Of a DNA stretch of 64,000 bases, positions 1-8,300 are shown in pieces. The DNA comes from Hydractinia symbiolongicarpus. Lineage: Eukaryota > Cnidaria > Hydrozoa > Anthoathecata > Hydractiniidae. Made by a program: the position numbers and the translations under genes. Each line of letters starts with the position of its first letter. Position 1 is the stretch's first letter. The stretch is from NCBI RefSeq assembly GCF_029227915.1, contig NC_079885.1, positions 18,673,001 to 18,737,000 on the forward strand, read 5' to 3'. Under the pieces are notes generated by a model. That model saw nothing but the letters and a program-made list of their open reading frames with translations. It did no database searches and was not told where the DNA came from.

Positions 1-13
1 TTTTTTTTTTTTT

Positions 14-135
14 AGCAGAATAATATATACGAGCTAATCAAAATCGGCTCGAGGAAAGAAATAAAGTTCAGAGACAACCAAAGGAGTCGAACTGCAGTAG
101 AAACAAACTAGATGTAACGCAAGCCACTAGTACGA
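14..135 (+). promoter_or_regulatory. Leader between T-run and RNA core, possible promoter region
   Basis: This 122-bp stretch contains no coding signal. It has a TATA-like TATATA at 24-29 (TACATA in most units), an AAATAAAG at 59-66, a CTCGAG palindrome, and a B-box-like motif on the opposite strand at 83-92. In yeast RNase P RNA genes, Pol III control elements lie in a transcribed leader; in animals a TATA box lies about 25 bp upstream of the start. Either could apply. No start site can be fixed from sequence alone. Confidence 0.3.
83..92 (-). promoter_or_regulatory. B-box-like motif on the minus strand
   Basis: Read on the minus strand this is GTTCGACTCC, matching the Pol III B-box consensus GGTTCGANTCC at all but the first base. 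Some units (for example units 23, 25, 32, 34 and 36) carry the N-position variant GTTCGATTCC, which still matches. No T-stem flanks it, so it is not a tRNA arm, and the best A-box candidate upstream (TAGTGGCTTGC) is poor. Its orientation is opposite to the proposed transcript, so it may be chance. Confidence 0.25.
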
Positions 136-147
136 CGTATTGCCTAC

Positions 148-154
148 AGGGACC
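148..154 (+). other. P2-like 5' strand
   Basis: AGGGACC can pair with GGTCC-A-CT at 576-583, giving seven base pairs with A581 bulged. In unit 1 base 582 is T, so that pair is a G-U wobble. The partner lies between the CR-IV- and CR-V-like boxes, exactly where the P2 3' strand lies in RNase P RNA. Subsets of units change it without compensation: GGTCGACCC in units 79, 80 and 85, GGTCCACCC in units 78, 82 and 84. A few units carry GGGATC here (units 22 and 31), which keeps a U-G pair. Confidence 0.35.
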
Positions 155-182
155 ACACTCTCCGAGACAGCGAACGCAACTT

Positions 183-214
183 CCTAGTGATTCACGCGAA
201 CGCACTGAACTAGG
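183..214 (+). other. Hairpin in the P3 position (CCTAGT / ACTAGG)
   Basis: CCTAGT (183-188) and ACTAGG (209-214) form a perfect 6-bp stem around a 20-nt loop, placed between the P2-like and CR-I-like strands, where P3 lies in RNase P/MRP RNA. The loop holds the most regular two-state marker of the array, G or C at position 207 (ACTGAAC versus ACTCAAC). The two-helix internal-loop form typical of eukaryotic P3 is not obvious. Confidence 0.35.
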
Positions 215-229
215 TGATGTAGATCAGAA

Positions 230-244
230 AGGTGAAAGTCCTTG
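230..244 (+). other. CR-I-like element, 5' strand of P4-like helix
   Basis: The motif AGGTGAAAGTCCTTG contains GAAAGUCC, the core of CR-I in many RNase P and MRP RNAs. Pairs to the CR-V-like element are G234-C594, A235-U593, A236-U592, A237-U591, G238-C590, C240-G589, C241-G588, U242-A586, U243-A585 and G244-C584. It is nearly constant over the array. Changes I noticed are G234 to A in units 22 and 24, C240 to U in unit 49 (still a U-G pair), U242 replaced in units 45, 56 and 61, and a one-base deletion just downstream in unit 13. Confidence 0.5.
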
Positions 245-331
245 TGTCAAGTCTACACCTCACGATGCAGCACCTTTTAAGCGTCCTCTACGAACGGACA
301 CACTGGCAAGCGGCACACCACAAGCAAAGGT

Positions 332-369
332 TAAGTCGGCTCGAAGGCACAACAGGTCGCGCCGACTTA
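332..369 (+). other. 9-bp inverted repeat / stem-loop
   Basis: TAAGTCGGC (332-340) and GCCGACTTA (361-369) are perfectly complementary around a 20-nt loop. The stem lies inside the domain closed by the P7-like pairing and would be one of the specificity-domain helices if the RNA assignment holds. Variants in single units (for example GCCGACCTA in unit 30, GCCTACTTA in unit 16, AAGTAGGC in unit 92) break a pair, and I saw no compensating partner changes. Confidence 0.5.
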
Positions 370-398
370 CGACAACTCTGGGCTTTCTTCAGTTCACG

Positions 399-433
399 CA
401 CAAATCTTTCGCCTTTTACTAAAGATTTCCGTG
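399..433 (+). other. 8-bp inverted repeat / stem-loop with outer 3-bp extension
   Basis: AAATCTTT (402-409) and AAAGATTT (421-428) form a perfect stem with an 11-nt loop. Beyond a two-base CC bulge (429-430) the stem can extend by CAC (399-401) with GTG (431-433). Units 31, 33 and 35 carry AAATCTGT, which breaks one pair without compensation. Confidence 0.5.
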
Positions 434-457
434 GAGAAAGCCAAAACGATGAGTACA

Positions 458-505
458 TAGACGATTTTTCTACTGTCTCGCTTCGGCGGGACGATCACTA
501 GTCTA
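458..505 (+). other. Long hairpin with UUCG tetraloop and internal loop
   Basis: GTCTCGC (475-481) and GCGGGAC (486-492) form a 7-bp stem capped by a C(UUCG)G tetraloop, an exceptionally stable RNA hairpin. An outer 5-bp stem, TAGAC (458-462) with GTCTA (501-505), encloses an internal loop of 12 and 8 nt. The form recalls the P10/11-P12 arm of RNase P RNA, but I cannot see convincing CR-II or CR-III sequences in the internal loop. Some units break the stem (CCCTTCGG in unit 3, CTTCGACGG in units 58 and 63). Confidence 0.5.
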
Positions 506-523
506 AATGAAAAAACGTGCAGG

Positions 524-540
524 AGGCCGTACGCGGGCCT
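524..540 (+). other. Short hairpin AGGCC / GGCCT
   Basis: A 5-bp stem (524-528 with 536-540) has a 7-nt loop and lies just before the P7-like 3' strand. Units 3, 6 and 8 (CGCTTGCCT) and units 17 and 18 (CGCCGCCCT) lose it, so it is not under strict constraint. Confidence 0.4.
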
Positions 541-556
541 ATCTCTCATCTCGCTC

Positions 557-568
557 ACAGAGACTTGG
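557..568 (+). other. CR-IV-like element
   Basis: ACAGAGACTTGG sits 16 nt before the CR-V-like element. In eukaryotic RNase P RNAs a short purine-rich CR-IV box with an ANAG pattern precedes the 3' strand of P2 and then CR-V. Here ACAGA, the P2-like strand and CR-V come in that order and with H1-like spacing. The box is not invariant: AAAGAGAC, AGAGAGAC, ACAGACAC and ACGGAGAC occur in subsets of units (for example units 54, 68, 67 and 73). That weakens the case that every copy is functional. Confidence 0.35.
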
Positions 569-582
569 TAAGCACGGTCCAT

Positions 583-595
583 TCAATGGCTTTCC
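583..595 (+). other. CR-V-like element, 3' strand of P4-like helix
   Basis: TCAATGGCTTTCC shares the nine bases TCAATGGCT with the CR-V region of human RNase P RNA as I remember it, and its CAA-U-GG-CUUUC pairs with the CR-I-like element. By eye CAATGGCTT is unchanged in every copy, while bases on both sides vary (CAATCAATGG, CCACCCAATGG, CGACCCAATGG upstream; TTTTC or TTCCC downstream). Units 19 and 28 have C594 to U (a G-U wobble). Unit 30 has U593 to C at 19976 (a mismatch). Unit 96 is cut by the window end inside this element. Confidence 0.5.
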
Positions 596-612
596 AAATG
601 CGAAGAGTGAAG

Positions 613-651
613 GCCGCAGACGGCAGGGGTTGAGCCAAGGGCCTTTCGGCC
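613..651 (+). other. Two small hairpins in the trailer
   Basis: GCCG-CAGA-CGGC (613-624) and GGCC-TTTC-GGCC (640-651) are perfect 4-bp stems with 4-nt loops, lying 16-44 nt before the T-run. They would form in the 3' trailer of the proposed transcript. GCCACAGACGGC in units 9, 11 and 13 and CCCTTCGG in units 56 and 61 weaken them. Confidence 0.35.
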
Positions 652-667
652 GTATCCCGCTCACAAG

Positions 668-680
668 TTTTTTTTTTTTT
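668..680 (+). terminator. T-run, candidate RNA polymerase III terminator (one per unit)
   Basis: Thirteen T follow CACAAG in unit 1, and every unit ends in such a tract. Lengths I counted range from 9 (around 44078-44086) to 16 (for example 1335-1350 and 3342-3357). Units 19 and 20 have one C near the start (around 12698 and 13366). Pol III ends transcription at runs of T on the non-template strand, so the + strand is the likely transcribed strand. Length change in this tract explains most unit-length variation. The reverse reading, a poly(A) tail, is less likely because no AATAAA signal precedes it on the minus strand. Confidence 0.6.
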
Positions 681-3600
681 AGCAGAATAATACATACGAG
701 CTAATCAAAATCTGCTCGAGGAAAGAAATAAAGTTCAGAGACAACCAAAGGAGTCGAACTGCAGTAGAAACAAACTAGATGTAACGCAAGCCACTAGTAC
801 GACGTATTGCCTACAGGGACCACACTCTCCGAGACAGCGAACGCAACTTCCTAGTGATTCACGCGAACGCACTCAACTAGGTGATGTAGATCAGAAAGGT
901 GAAAGTCCTTGTGTCAAGTCTACACCTCACGATGCAGCACCTTTTAAGCGTCCTCTACGAACGGACACACTGGCAAGCGGCACACCACAAGCAAAGGTTA
1001 AGTCGGCTCGAAGGTACAACAGGTCGCGCCGACTTATGACAACTCTGGGCTTTCTTCAGTTCACGCACAAATCTTTCGCCTTTTACTAAAGATTTCCGTG
1101 GAGAAGGCCAAAACGATGAGTATATAGACGATTTTTCTACTGTCTCGCTTCGGCGGGACGATCACTAGTCTAAATGAAAAAACGTGCAGGAGGCCATACG
1201 CGGGCCTATCTCTCATCTCGCTCACAGAGACTTGGTAAGCACGGTCAACTCAATGGCTTTCCAAATGCAAAGAGTGAAGGCCGCAGACGGCAGGGGTTGA
1301 GCCAAGGGCCTTTCGGCCGTATCCCGCTCACAAGTTTTTTTTTTTTTTTTAGCAGAATAATACATACGAGCTAATCAAAATCGGCTCGAGGAAAGAAATA
1401 AAGTTCAGAGACAACCAAAGGAGTCGAACTGCAGTAGAAACAAACTAGATGTAACGCAAGCCACTAGTACGACGTATTGCCTACAGGGACCACACTCTCC
1501 GAGACAGCGAACGCAACTTCCTAGTGATTCACGCGAACGCACTGAACTAGGTGATGTAGATCAGAAAAGTGAAAGTCCTTGTGTCAAGTCTACACCTCAC
1601 GATGCAGCACCTTTTAAGCGTCCTCTACGAACGGACACACTGGCAAGCGGCACACCACAAGCAAAGGTTAAGTCGGCTCGAAGGCACAACAGGTCGCGCC
1701 GACTTACGACAACTCTGGGCTTTCTTCAGTTCACGCACAAATCTTTCGCCTTTTACTAAAGATTTCCGTGGAGAAGGCCAAAGCGATGAGTATAGAGACA
1801 ATTTTTCTACTGTCTCCCTTCGGCGGGACGATCACTAGTCTAAATGAAAAAACGTGCAGGAGGCCATACGCTTGCCTATCTCTCATCTCGCTCACAGAGA
1901 CTTGGTAAGCACGGTCCACTCAATGGCTTTCCAAATGCGAAGAGTGAAGGCCGCAGACGGCAGGGGTTGAGCCAAGGGCCTTTCGGCCGTATCCCGCTCA
2001 CAAGTTTTTTTTTTTTTTAGCAGAATAATACATACGAGCTAATCAAAATCGGCTCGAGGAAAGAAATAAAGTTCAGAGACAACCAAAGGAGTCGAACTGG
2101 AGTAGAAACAAACTAGATGTAACGCAAGCCACTAGTACGACGTATTGCCTACAGGGACCACACTCTCCGAGACAGCGAACGCAACTTCCTAGTGATTCAC
2201 GCGAACGCACTCAACTAGGTGATGTAGATCAGAAAGGTGAAAGTCCTTGTGTCAAGTCTACACCTCACGATGCAGCACCTTTTAAGCGTCCTCTACGAAC
2301 GGACACACTGGCAAGCGGCACACCACAAGCAAAGGTTAAGTCGGCTCGAAGGTACAACAGGTCGCGCCGACTTACGACAACTCTGGGCTTTCTTCAGTTC
2401 ACGCACAAATCTTTCGCCTTTTACTAAAGATTTCCGTGGAGAAGGCCAAAACGATGAGTATATAGACGATTTTTCTACTGTCTCGCTTCGGCGGGACGAT
2501 CACTAGTCTAAATGAAAAAACGTGCAGGAGGCCATACGCGGGCCTATCTCTCATCTCGCTCACAGAGACTTGGTAAGCACGGTCCACTCAATGGCTTTCC
2601 AAATGCGAAGAGTGAAGGCCGCAGACGGCAGGGGTTGAGCCAAGGGCCTTTCGGCCGTATCCCGCTCACAAGTTTTTTTTTTTTTTAGCAGAATAATATA
2701 TACGAGCTAATCAAAATCGGCTCGAGGAAAGAAATAAAGTTCAGAGACAACCAAAGGAGTCGAACTGCAGTAGAAACAAACTAGATGTAACGCAAGCCAC
2801 TAGTACGACGTATTGCCTACAGGGACCACACTCTCCGAGACAGCGAACGCAACTTCCTAGTGATTCACGCGAACGCACTGAACTAGGTGATGTAGATCAG
2901 AAAGGTGAAAGTCCTTGTGTCAAGTCTACACCTCACGATGCAGCACCTTTTAAGCGTCCTCTACGAACGGACACACTGGCAAGCGGCACACCACAAGCAA
3001 AGGTTAAGTCGGCTCGAAGGCACAACAGGTCGCGCCGACTTACGACAACTCTGGGCTTTCTTCAGTTCACGCACAAATCTTTCGCCTTTTACTAAAGATT
3101 TCCGTGGAGAAAGCCAAAACGATGAGTACATAGACGATTTTTCTACTGTCTCGCTTCGGCGGGACGATCACTAGTCTAAATGAAAAAACGTGCAGGAGGC
3201 CATACGCGGGCCTATCTCTCATCTCGATCACAGAGACTTGGTAAGCACGGTCCATTCAATGGCTTTCCAAATGCGAAGAGTGAAGGCCGCAGACGGCAGG
3301 GGTTGAGCCAAGGGCCTTTCGGCCGTATCCCGCTCACAAGTTTTTTTTTTTTTTTTAGCAGAATAATACATACGAGCTAATCAAAATCGGCTCGAGGAAA
3401 GAAATAAAGTTCAGAGACAACCAAAGGAGTCGAACTGCAGTAGAAACAAACTAGATGTAACGCAAGCCACTAGTACGACGTATTGCCTACAGGGACCACA
3501 CTCTCCGAGACAGCGAACGCAACTTCCTAGTGATTCACGCGAACGCACTGAACTAGGTGATGTAGATCAGAAAAGTGAAAGTCCTTGTGTCAAGTCTACA

Positions 3601-5359
3601 CCTCACGATGCAGCACCTTTTAAGCGTCCTCTACGAACGGACACACTGGCAAGCGGCACACCACAAGCAAAGGTTAAGTCGGCTCGAAGGCACAACAGGT
3701 CGCGCCGACTTACGACAACTCTGGGCTTTCTTCAGTTCACGCACAAATCTTTCGCCTTTTACTAAAGATTTCCGTGGAGAAGGCCAAAGCGATGAGTATA
3801 GAGACAATTTTTCTACTGTCTCGCTTCGGCGGGACGATCACTAGTCTAAATGAAAAAACGTGCAGGAGGCCATACGCTTGCCTATCTCTCATCTCGCTCC
3901 CAGAGACTTGGTAAGCACGGTCCACTCAATGGCTTTCCAAATGCGAAGAGTGAAGGCCGCAGACGGCAGGGGTTGAGCCAAGGGCCTTTCGGCCGTATCC
4001 CGCTCACAAGTTTTTTTTTTTTTTAGCAGAATAATACATACGAGCTAATCAAAATCGGCTCGAGGAAAGAAATAAAGTTCAGAGACAACCAAAGGAGTCG
4101 AACTGGAGTAGAAACAAACTAGATGTAACGCAAGCCACTAGTACGACGTATTGCCTACAGGGACCACACTCTCCGAGACAGCGAACGCAACTTCCTAGTG
4201 ATTCACGCGAACGCACTCAACTAGGTGATGTAGATCAGAAAGGTGAAAGTCCTTGTGTCAAGTCTACACCTCACGATGCAGCACCTTTTAAGCGTCCTCT
4301 ACGAACGGACACACTGGCAAGCGGCACACCACAAGCAAAGGTTAAGTCGGCTCGAAGGTACAACAGGTCGCGCCGACTTACGACAACTCTGGGCTTTCTT
4401 CAGTTCACGCACAAATCTTTCGCCTTTTACTAAAGATTTCCGTGGAGAAGGCCAAAACGATGAGTATATAGACGATTTTTCTACTGTCTAGCTTCGGCGG
4501 GACGATCACTAGTCTAAATGAAAAAACGTGCAGGAGGCCATACGCGGGCCTATCTCTCATCTCGCTCACAGAGACTTGGTAAGCACGGTCCACTCAATGG
4601 CTTTCCAAATGCAAAGAGTGAAGGCCGCAGACGGCAGGGGTTGAGCCAAGGGCCTTTCGGCCGTATCCCGCTCACAAGTTTTTTTTTTTTTTTTAGCAGA
4701 ATAATACATACGAGCTAATCAAAATCGGCTCGAGGAAAGAAATAAAGTTCAGAGACAACCAAAGGAGTCGAACTGCAGTAGAAACAAACTAGATGTAACG
4801 CAAGCCACTAGTACGACGTATTGCCTACAGGGACCACACTCTCCGAGACAGCGAACGCAACTTCCTAGTGATTCACGCGAACGCACTGAACTAGGTGATG
4901 TAGATCAGAAAAGTGAAAGTCCTTGTGTCAAGTCTACACCTCACGATGCAGCACCTTTTAAGCGTCCTCTACGAACGGACACACTGGCAAGCGGCACACC
5001 ACAAGCAAAGGTTAAGTCGGCTCGAAGGCACAACAGGTCGCGCCGACTTACGACAACTCTGGGCTTTCTTCAGTTCACGCACAAATCTTTCGCCTTTTAC
5101 TAAAGATTTCCGTGGAGAAGGCCAAAACGATGAGTATAGAGACAATTTTTCTACTGTCTCCCTTCGGCGGGACGATCACTAGTCTAAATGAAAAAACGTG
5201 CAGGAGGCCATACGCTTGCCTATCTCTCATCTCGCTCACAGAGACTTGGTAAGCACGGTCCACTCAATGGCTTTCCAAATGCGAAGAGTGAAGGCCGCAG
5301 ACGGCAGGGGTTGAGCCAAGGGCCTTTCGGCCGTATCCCGCTCACAAGTTTTTTTTTTT

Positions 5360-8300
5360 TTTAGCAGAATAATATATACGAGCTAATCAAAATCGGTTCG
5401 AGGAAAGAAATAAAGTTCAGAGACAACCAAAGGAGTCGAACTGCAGTAGAAACAAACTAGATGTAACGCAAGCCACTAGTACGACGTATTGCCTACAGGG
5501 ACCACACTCTCCGAGACAGCGAACGCAACTTCCTAGTGATTCACGCGAACGCACTGAACTAGGTGATGTAGATCAGAAAGGTGAAAGTCCTTGTGTCAAG
5601 TCTACACCTCACGATGCAGCACCTTTTGAGCGTCCTCTACGAACGGACACACTGGCAAGCGGCACACCACAAGCAAAGGTTAAGTCGGCTCGAAGGCACA
5701 ACAGGTCGCGCCGACTTACGACAACTCTGGGCTTTCTTCAGTTCACGCACAAATCTTTTGCCTTTTACTAAAGATTTTCGTGGAGAAGGCCAAAACGATG
5801 AGTATATAGACGATTTTTCTACTGTCTCGCTTCGGCGGGACGATCACTAGTCAAAATGAAAAAACGTGCAGGAGGCCATACGCGGGCCTATCTCTCATCT
5901 CGCTCACAGAGACTTGGTAAGCACGGTCCACTCAATGGCTTTCCAAATGCGAAGAGTGAAGGCCACAGACGGCAGGGGTTGAGCCAAGGGCCTTTCGGCC
6001 GTATCCCGCTCACAAGTTTTTTTTTTTTTTAGCAGAATAATATATACGAGCTAATCAAAATCGGCTCGAGGAAAGAAATAAAGTTCAGAGACAACCAAAG
6101 GAGTCGAACTGCAGTAGAAACAAACTAGATGTAACGCAAGCCACTAGTACGACGTATTGCCTACAGGGACCACACTCTCCGAGACAGCGAACGCAACTTC
6201 CTAGTGATTCACGCGAACGCACTGAACTAGGTGATGTAGATCAGAAAGGTGAAAGTCCTTGTGTCAAGTCTACACCTCACGATGCAGCACCTTTTAAGCG
6301 TCCTCTACGAACGGACACACTGGCAAGCGGCACACCACAAGCAAAGGTTAAGTCGGCTCGAAGGCACAACAGGTCGCGCCGACTTACGACAACTCTGGGC
6401 TTTCTTAAGTTCACGCACAAATCTTTCGCCTTTTACTAAAGATTTCCGTGGAGAAGGCCAAAACGATGAGTATATAGACGATTTTTCTACTGTCTCGCTT
6501 CGGCGGGACGATCACTAGTCTAAATGAAAAAACGTGCAGGAGGCCATACGCGGGCCTATCTCTCATCTCGCTCACAGAGACTTGGTAAGCACGGTCCACT
6601 CAATGGCTTTCCAAATGCGAAGAGTGAAGGCCGCAGACGGCAGGGGTTGAGCCAAGGGCCTTTCGGCCGTATCCCGCTCACAAGTTTTTTTTTTTTTTAG
6701 CAGAATAATATATACGAGCTAATCAAAATCGGCTCGAGGAAAGAAATAAAGTTCAGAGACAACCAAAGGAGTCGAACTGCAGTAGAAACAAACTAGATGT
6801 AACGCAAGCCACTAGTACGACGTATTGCCTACAGGGACCACACTCTCCGAGACAGCGAACGCAACTTCCTAGTGATTCACGCGAACGCACTGAACTAGGT
6901 GATGTAGATCAGAAAGGTGAAAGTCCTTGTGTCAAGTCTACACCTCACGATACAGCACCTTTTGAGCGTCCTCTACGAACGGACACACTGGCAAGCGGCA
7001 CACCACAAGCAAAGGTTAAGTCGGCTCGAAGGCACAACAGGTCGCGCCGACTTACGACAACTCTGGGCTTTCTTCAGTTCACGCACAAATCTTTCGCCTT
7101 TTACTAAAGATTTTCGTGGAGAAGGCCAAAACGATGAGTATATAGACGATTTTTCTACTGTCTCGCTTCGGCGGGACGATCACTAGTCTAAATGAAAAAA
7201 CGTGCAGGAGGCCATACGCGGGCCTATCTCTCATCTCGCTCACAGAGACTTGGTAAGCACGGTCCACTCAATGGCTTTCCAAATGCGAAGAGTGAAGGCC
7301 ACAGACGGCAGGGGTTGAGCCAAGGGCCTTTCGGCCGTATCCCGCTCACAAGTTTTTTTTTTTTTTTAGCAGAATAATATATACGAGCTAATCAAAATCG
7401 GCTCGAGGAAAGAAATAAAGTTCAGAGACAACCAAAGGAGTCGAACTGCAGTAGAAACAAACTAGATGTAACGCAAGCCACTAGTACGACGTATTGCCTA
7501 CAGGGACCACACTCTCCGAGACAGCGAACGCAACTTCCTAGTGATTCACGCGAACGCACTGAACTAGGTGATGTAGATCAGAAAGGTGAAAGTCCTTGTG
7601 TCAAGTCTACACCTCACGATGCAGCACCTTTTAAGCGTCCTCTACGAACGGACACACTGGCAAGCGGCACACCACAAGCAAAGGTTAAGTCGGCTCGAAG
7701 GCACAACAGGTCGCGCCGACTTACGACAACTCTGGGCTTTCTTCAGTTCACGCACAAATCTTTCGCCTTTTACTAAAGATTTCCGTGGAGAAGGCCAAAA
7801 CGATGAGTATATAGACGATTTTTCTACTGTCTCGCTTCGGCGGGACGATCACTAGTCTAAATGAAAAAACGTGCAGGAGGCCATACGCGGGCCTATCTCT
7901 CATCTCGCTCACAGAGACTTGGTAAGCACGGTCCACTCAATGGCTTTCCAAATGCGAAGAGTGAAGACCGCAGACAGCAGGGGTTGAGCCAAGGGCCTTT
8001 CGGCCGTATCCCGCTCACAAGTTTTTTTTTTTTTTTAGCAGAATAATATATACGAGCTAATCAAAATCGGCTCGAGGAAAGAAATAAAGTTCAGAGACAA
8101 CCAAAGGAGTCGAACTGCAGTAGAAACAAACTAGATGTAACGCAAGCCACTAGTACGACGTATTGCCTACAGGGACCACACTCTCCGAGACAGCGAACGC
8201 AACTTCCTAGTGATTCACGCGAACGCACTGAACTAGGTGATGTAGATCAGAAAGGTGAAAGTCCTTTGTCAAGTCTACACCTCACGATGCAGCACCTTTT

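Larger units (their letters stand above)
136..602 (+). ncRNA. Candidate RNase P / RNase MRP-like RNA core, unit 1 (repeated in every unit)
   Basis: Seen: GAAAG-U-CC-UUG (234-244) can pair with CAA-U-GG-CUUUC (584-594), giving 10 base pairs with U239 and U587 unpaired. Known: CR-I and CR-V of RNase P and MRP RNAs form helix P4 with a conserved bulged U, CR-I often reads GAAAGUC, and CR-V contains GGCU. A CR-IV-like ACAGAGACUUGG lies at 557-568. From ACAGA to the end of GGCU is 35 nt, and UCAAUGGCU plus this spacing match human H1 RNA as I recall it. Further fits in the expected order are P2-like AGGGACC (148-154) with GGUCC-A-CU (576-583), P7-like GAUG-C-AG (264-270) with CUCAUC (545-550), and a weak P1-like CGUAUU (136-141) with AAUGCG (597-602). 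The 467-nt length is within the eukaryotic range. I could not identify CR-II/CR-III, so P versus MRP is open. CR-I resembles MRP; CR-IV and CR-V resemble P. Chance resemblance or a degenerate satellite derivative remains possible. Other copies span about anchor minus 96 to anchor plus 370. Confidence 0.5.
14..680 (+). repeat. First complete repeat unit (reference unit for the map)
   Basis: This unit runs from AGCAGAATAAT, just after one T-run, to the end of the next T-run. It contains leader 14-135, structured core 136-602, trailer 603-667 and T-run 668-680. Other units differ from it by a small number of scattered substitutions and by T-run length. Relative to most copies, unit 1 has TATATA rather than TACATA at 24-29, TACATAG rather than TATATAG at 454-460, G rather than C at 207 (a two-state marker across the array), and T rather than C at 582. 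The phase of the unit is my choice; the T-run is the most natural boundary because it looks like a transcription terminator. Confidence 0.95.

Noticed and set aside
60-135. tRNA gene on the minus strand around the B-box
   Set aside because: The bases beside GTTCGACTCC cannot form a T-stem, and no acceptor, D or anticodon arms can be drawn.
110-147. Kinetoplastid/diplonemid-like spliced-leader exon (AACTA...ACGC...GTAC...TATTG)
   Set aside because: Only scattered short matches; no GT splice donor follows TATTG, and the Sm site and snRNA-like downstream part are missing.
142-262. 5S rRNA gene starting at GCCTACAGG
   Set aside because: The resemblance ends after about ten bases; the internal control region and the closing GTAGGC helix are absent on this strand.
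232-501. Open frame of 89 codons repeated in most units (and its 85-, 82- and 92-codon versions)
   Set aside because: It begins with GTG, not ATG, its persistence follows from near-identity of the repeat, the changes between copies are largely amino-acid altering (for example H to Q, S to L, E to K), some units carry stops or frameshifts, and it overlaps the CR-I-like element and several RNA stems.
475-570. U6 snRNA gene (UUCG 5' stem, ACAGAGA box, upstream TATA)
   Set aside because: ACAGAGA at 557-563 lies far too distant from the 5' stem, there is no AGC triad or internal stem-loop after it, and the box varies between units.
394-582. Minus-strand frame of 62-67 codons in most units
   Set aside because: It is a shadow over the same self-complementary region, with no promoter or poly(A) signal on that strand and no recognisable domain.
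625-656. Dinoflagellate spliced leader on the minus strand (TTGGCTCAA)
   Set aside because: Only nine bases match; the CCGTAGCCAT start and the GT donor are absent.
668-680. Poly(A) tail of a minus-strand retrotransposon or SINE array
   Set aside because: No AATAAA before the A-run on the minus strand, no target-site duplications, no reverse-transcriptase coding, and perfect head-to-tail periodicity.
507-704. Frame of 60-66 codons ending in poly-Phe
   Set aside because: Its C-terminus runs through the T-run, so frame and end change with every change in T length; no sign of coding selection.
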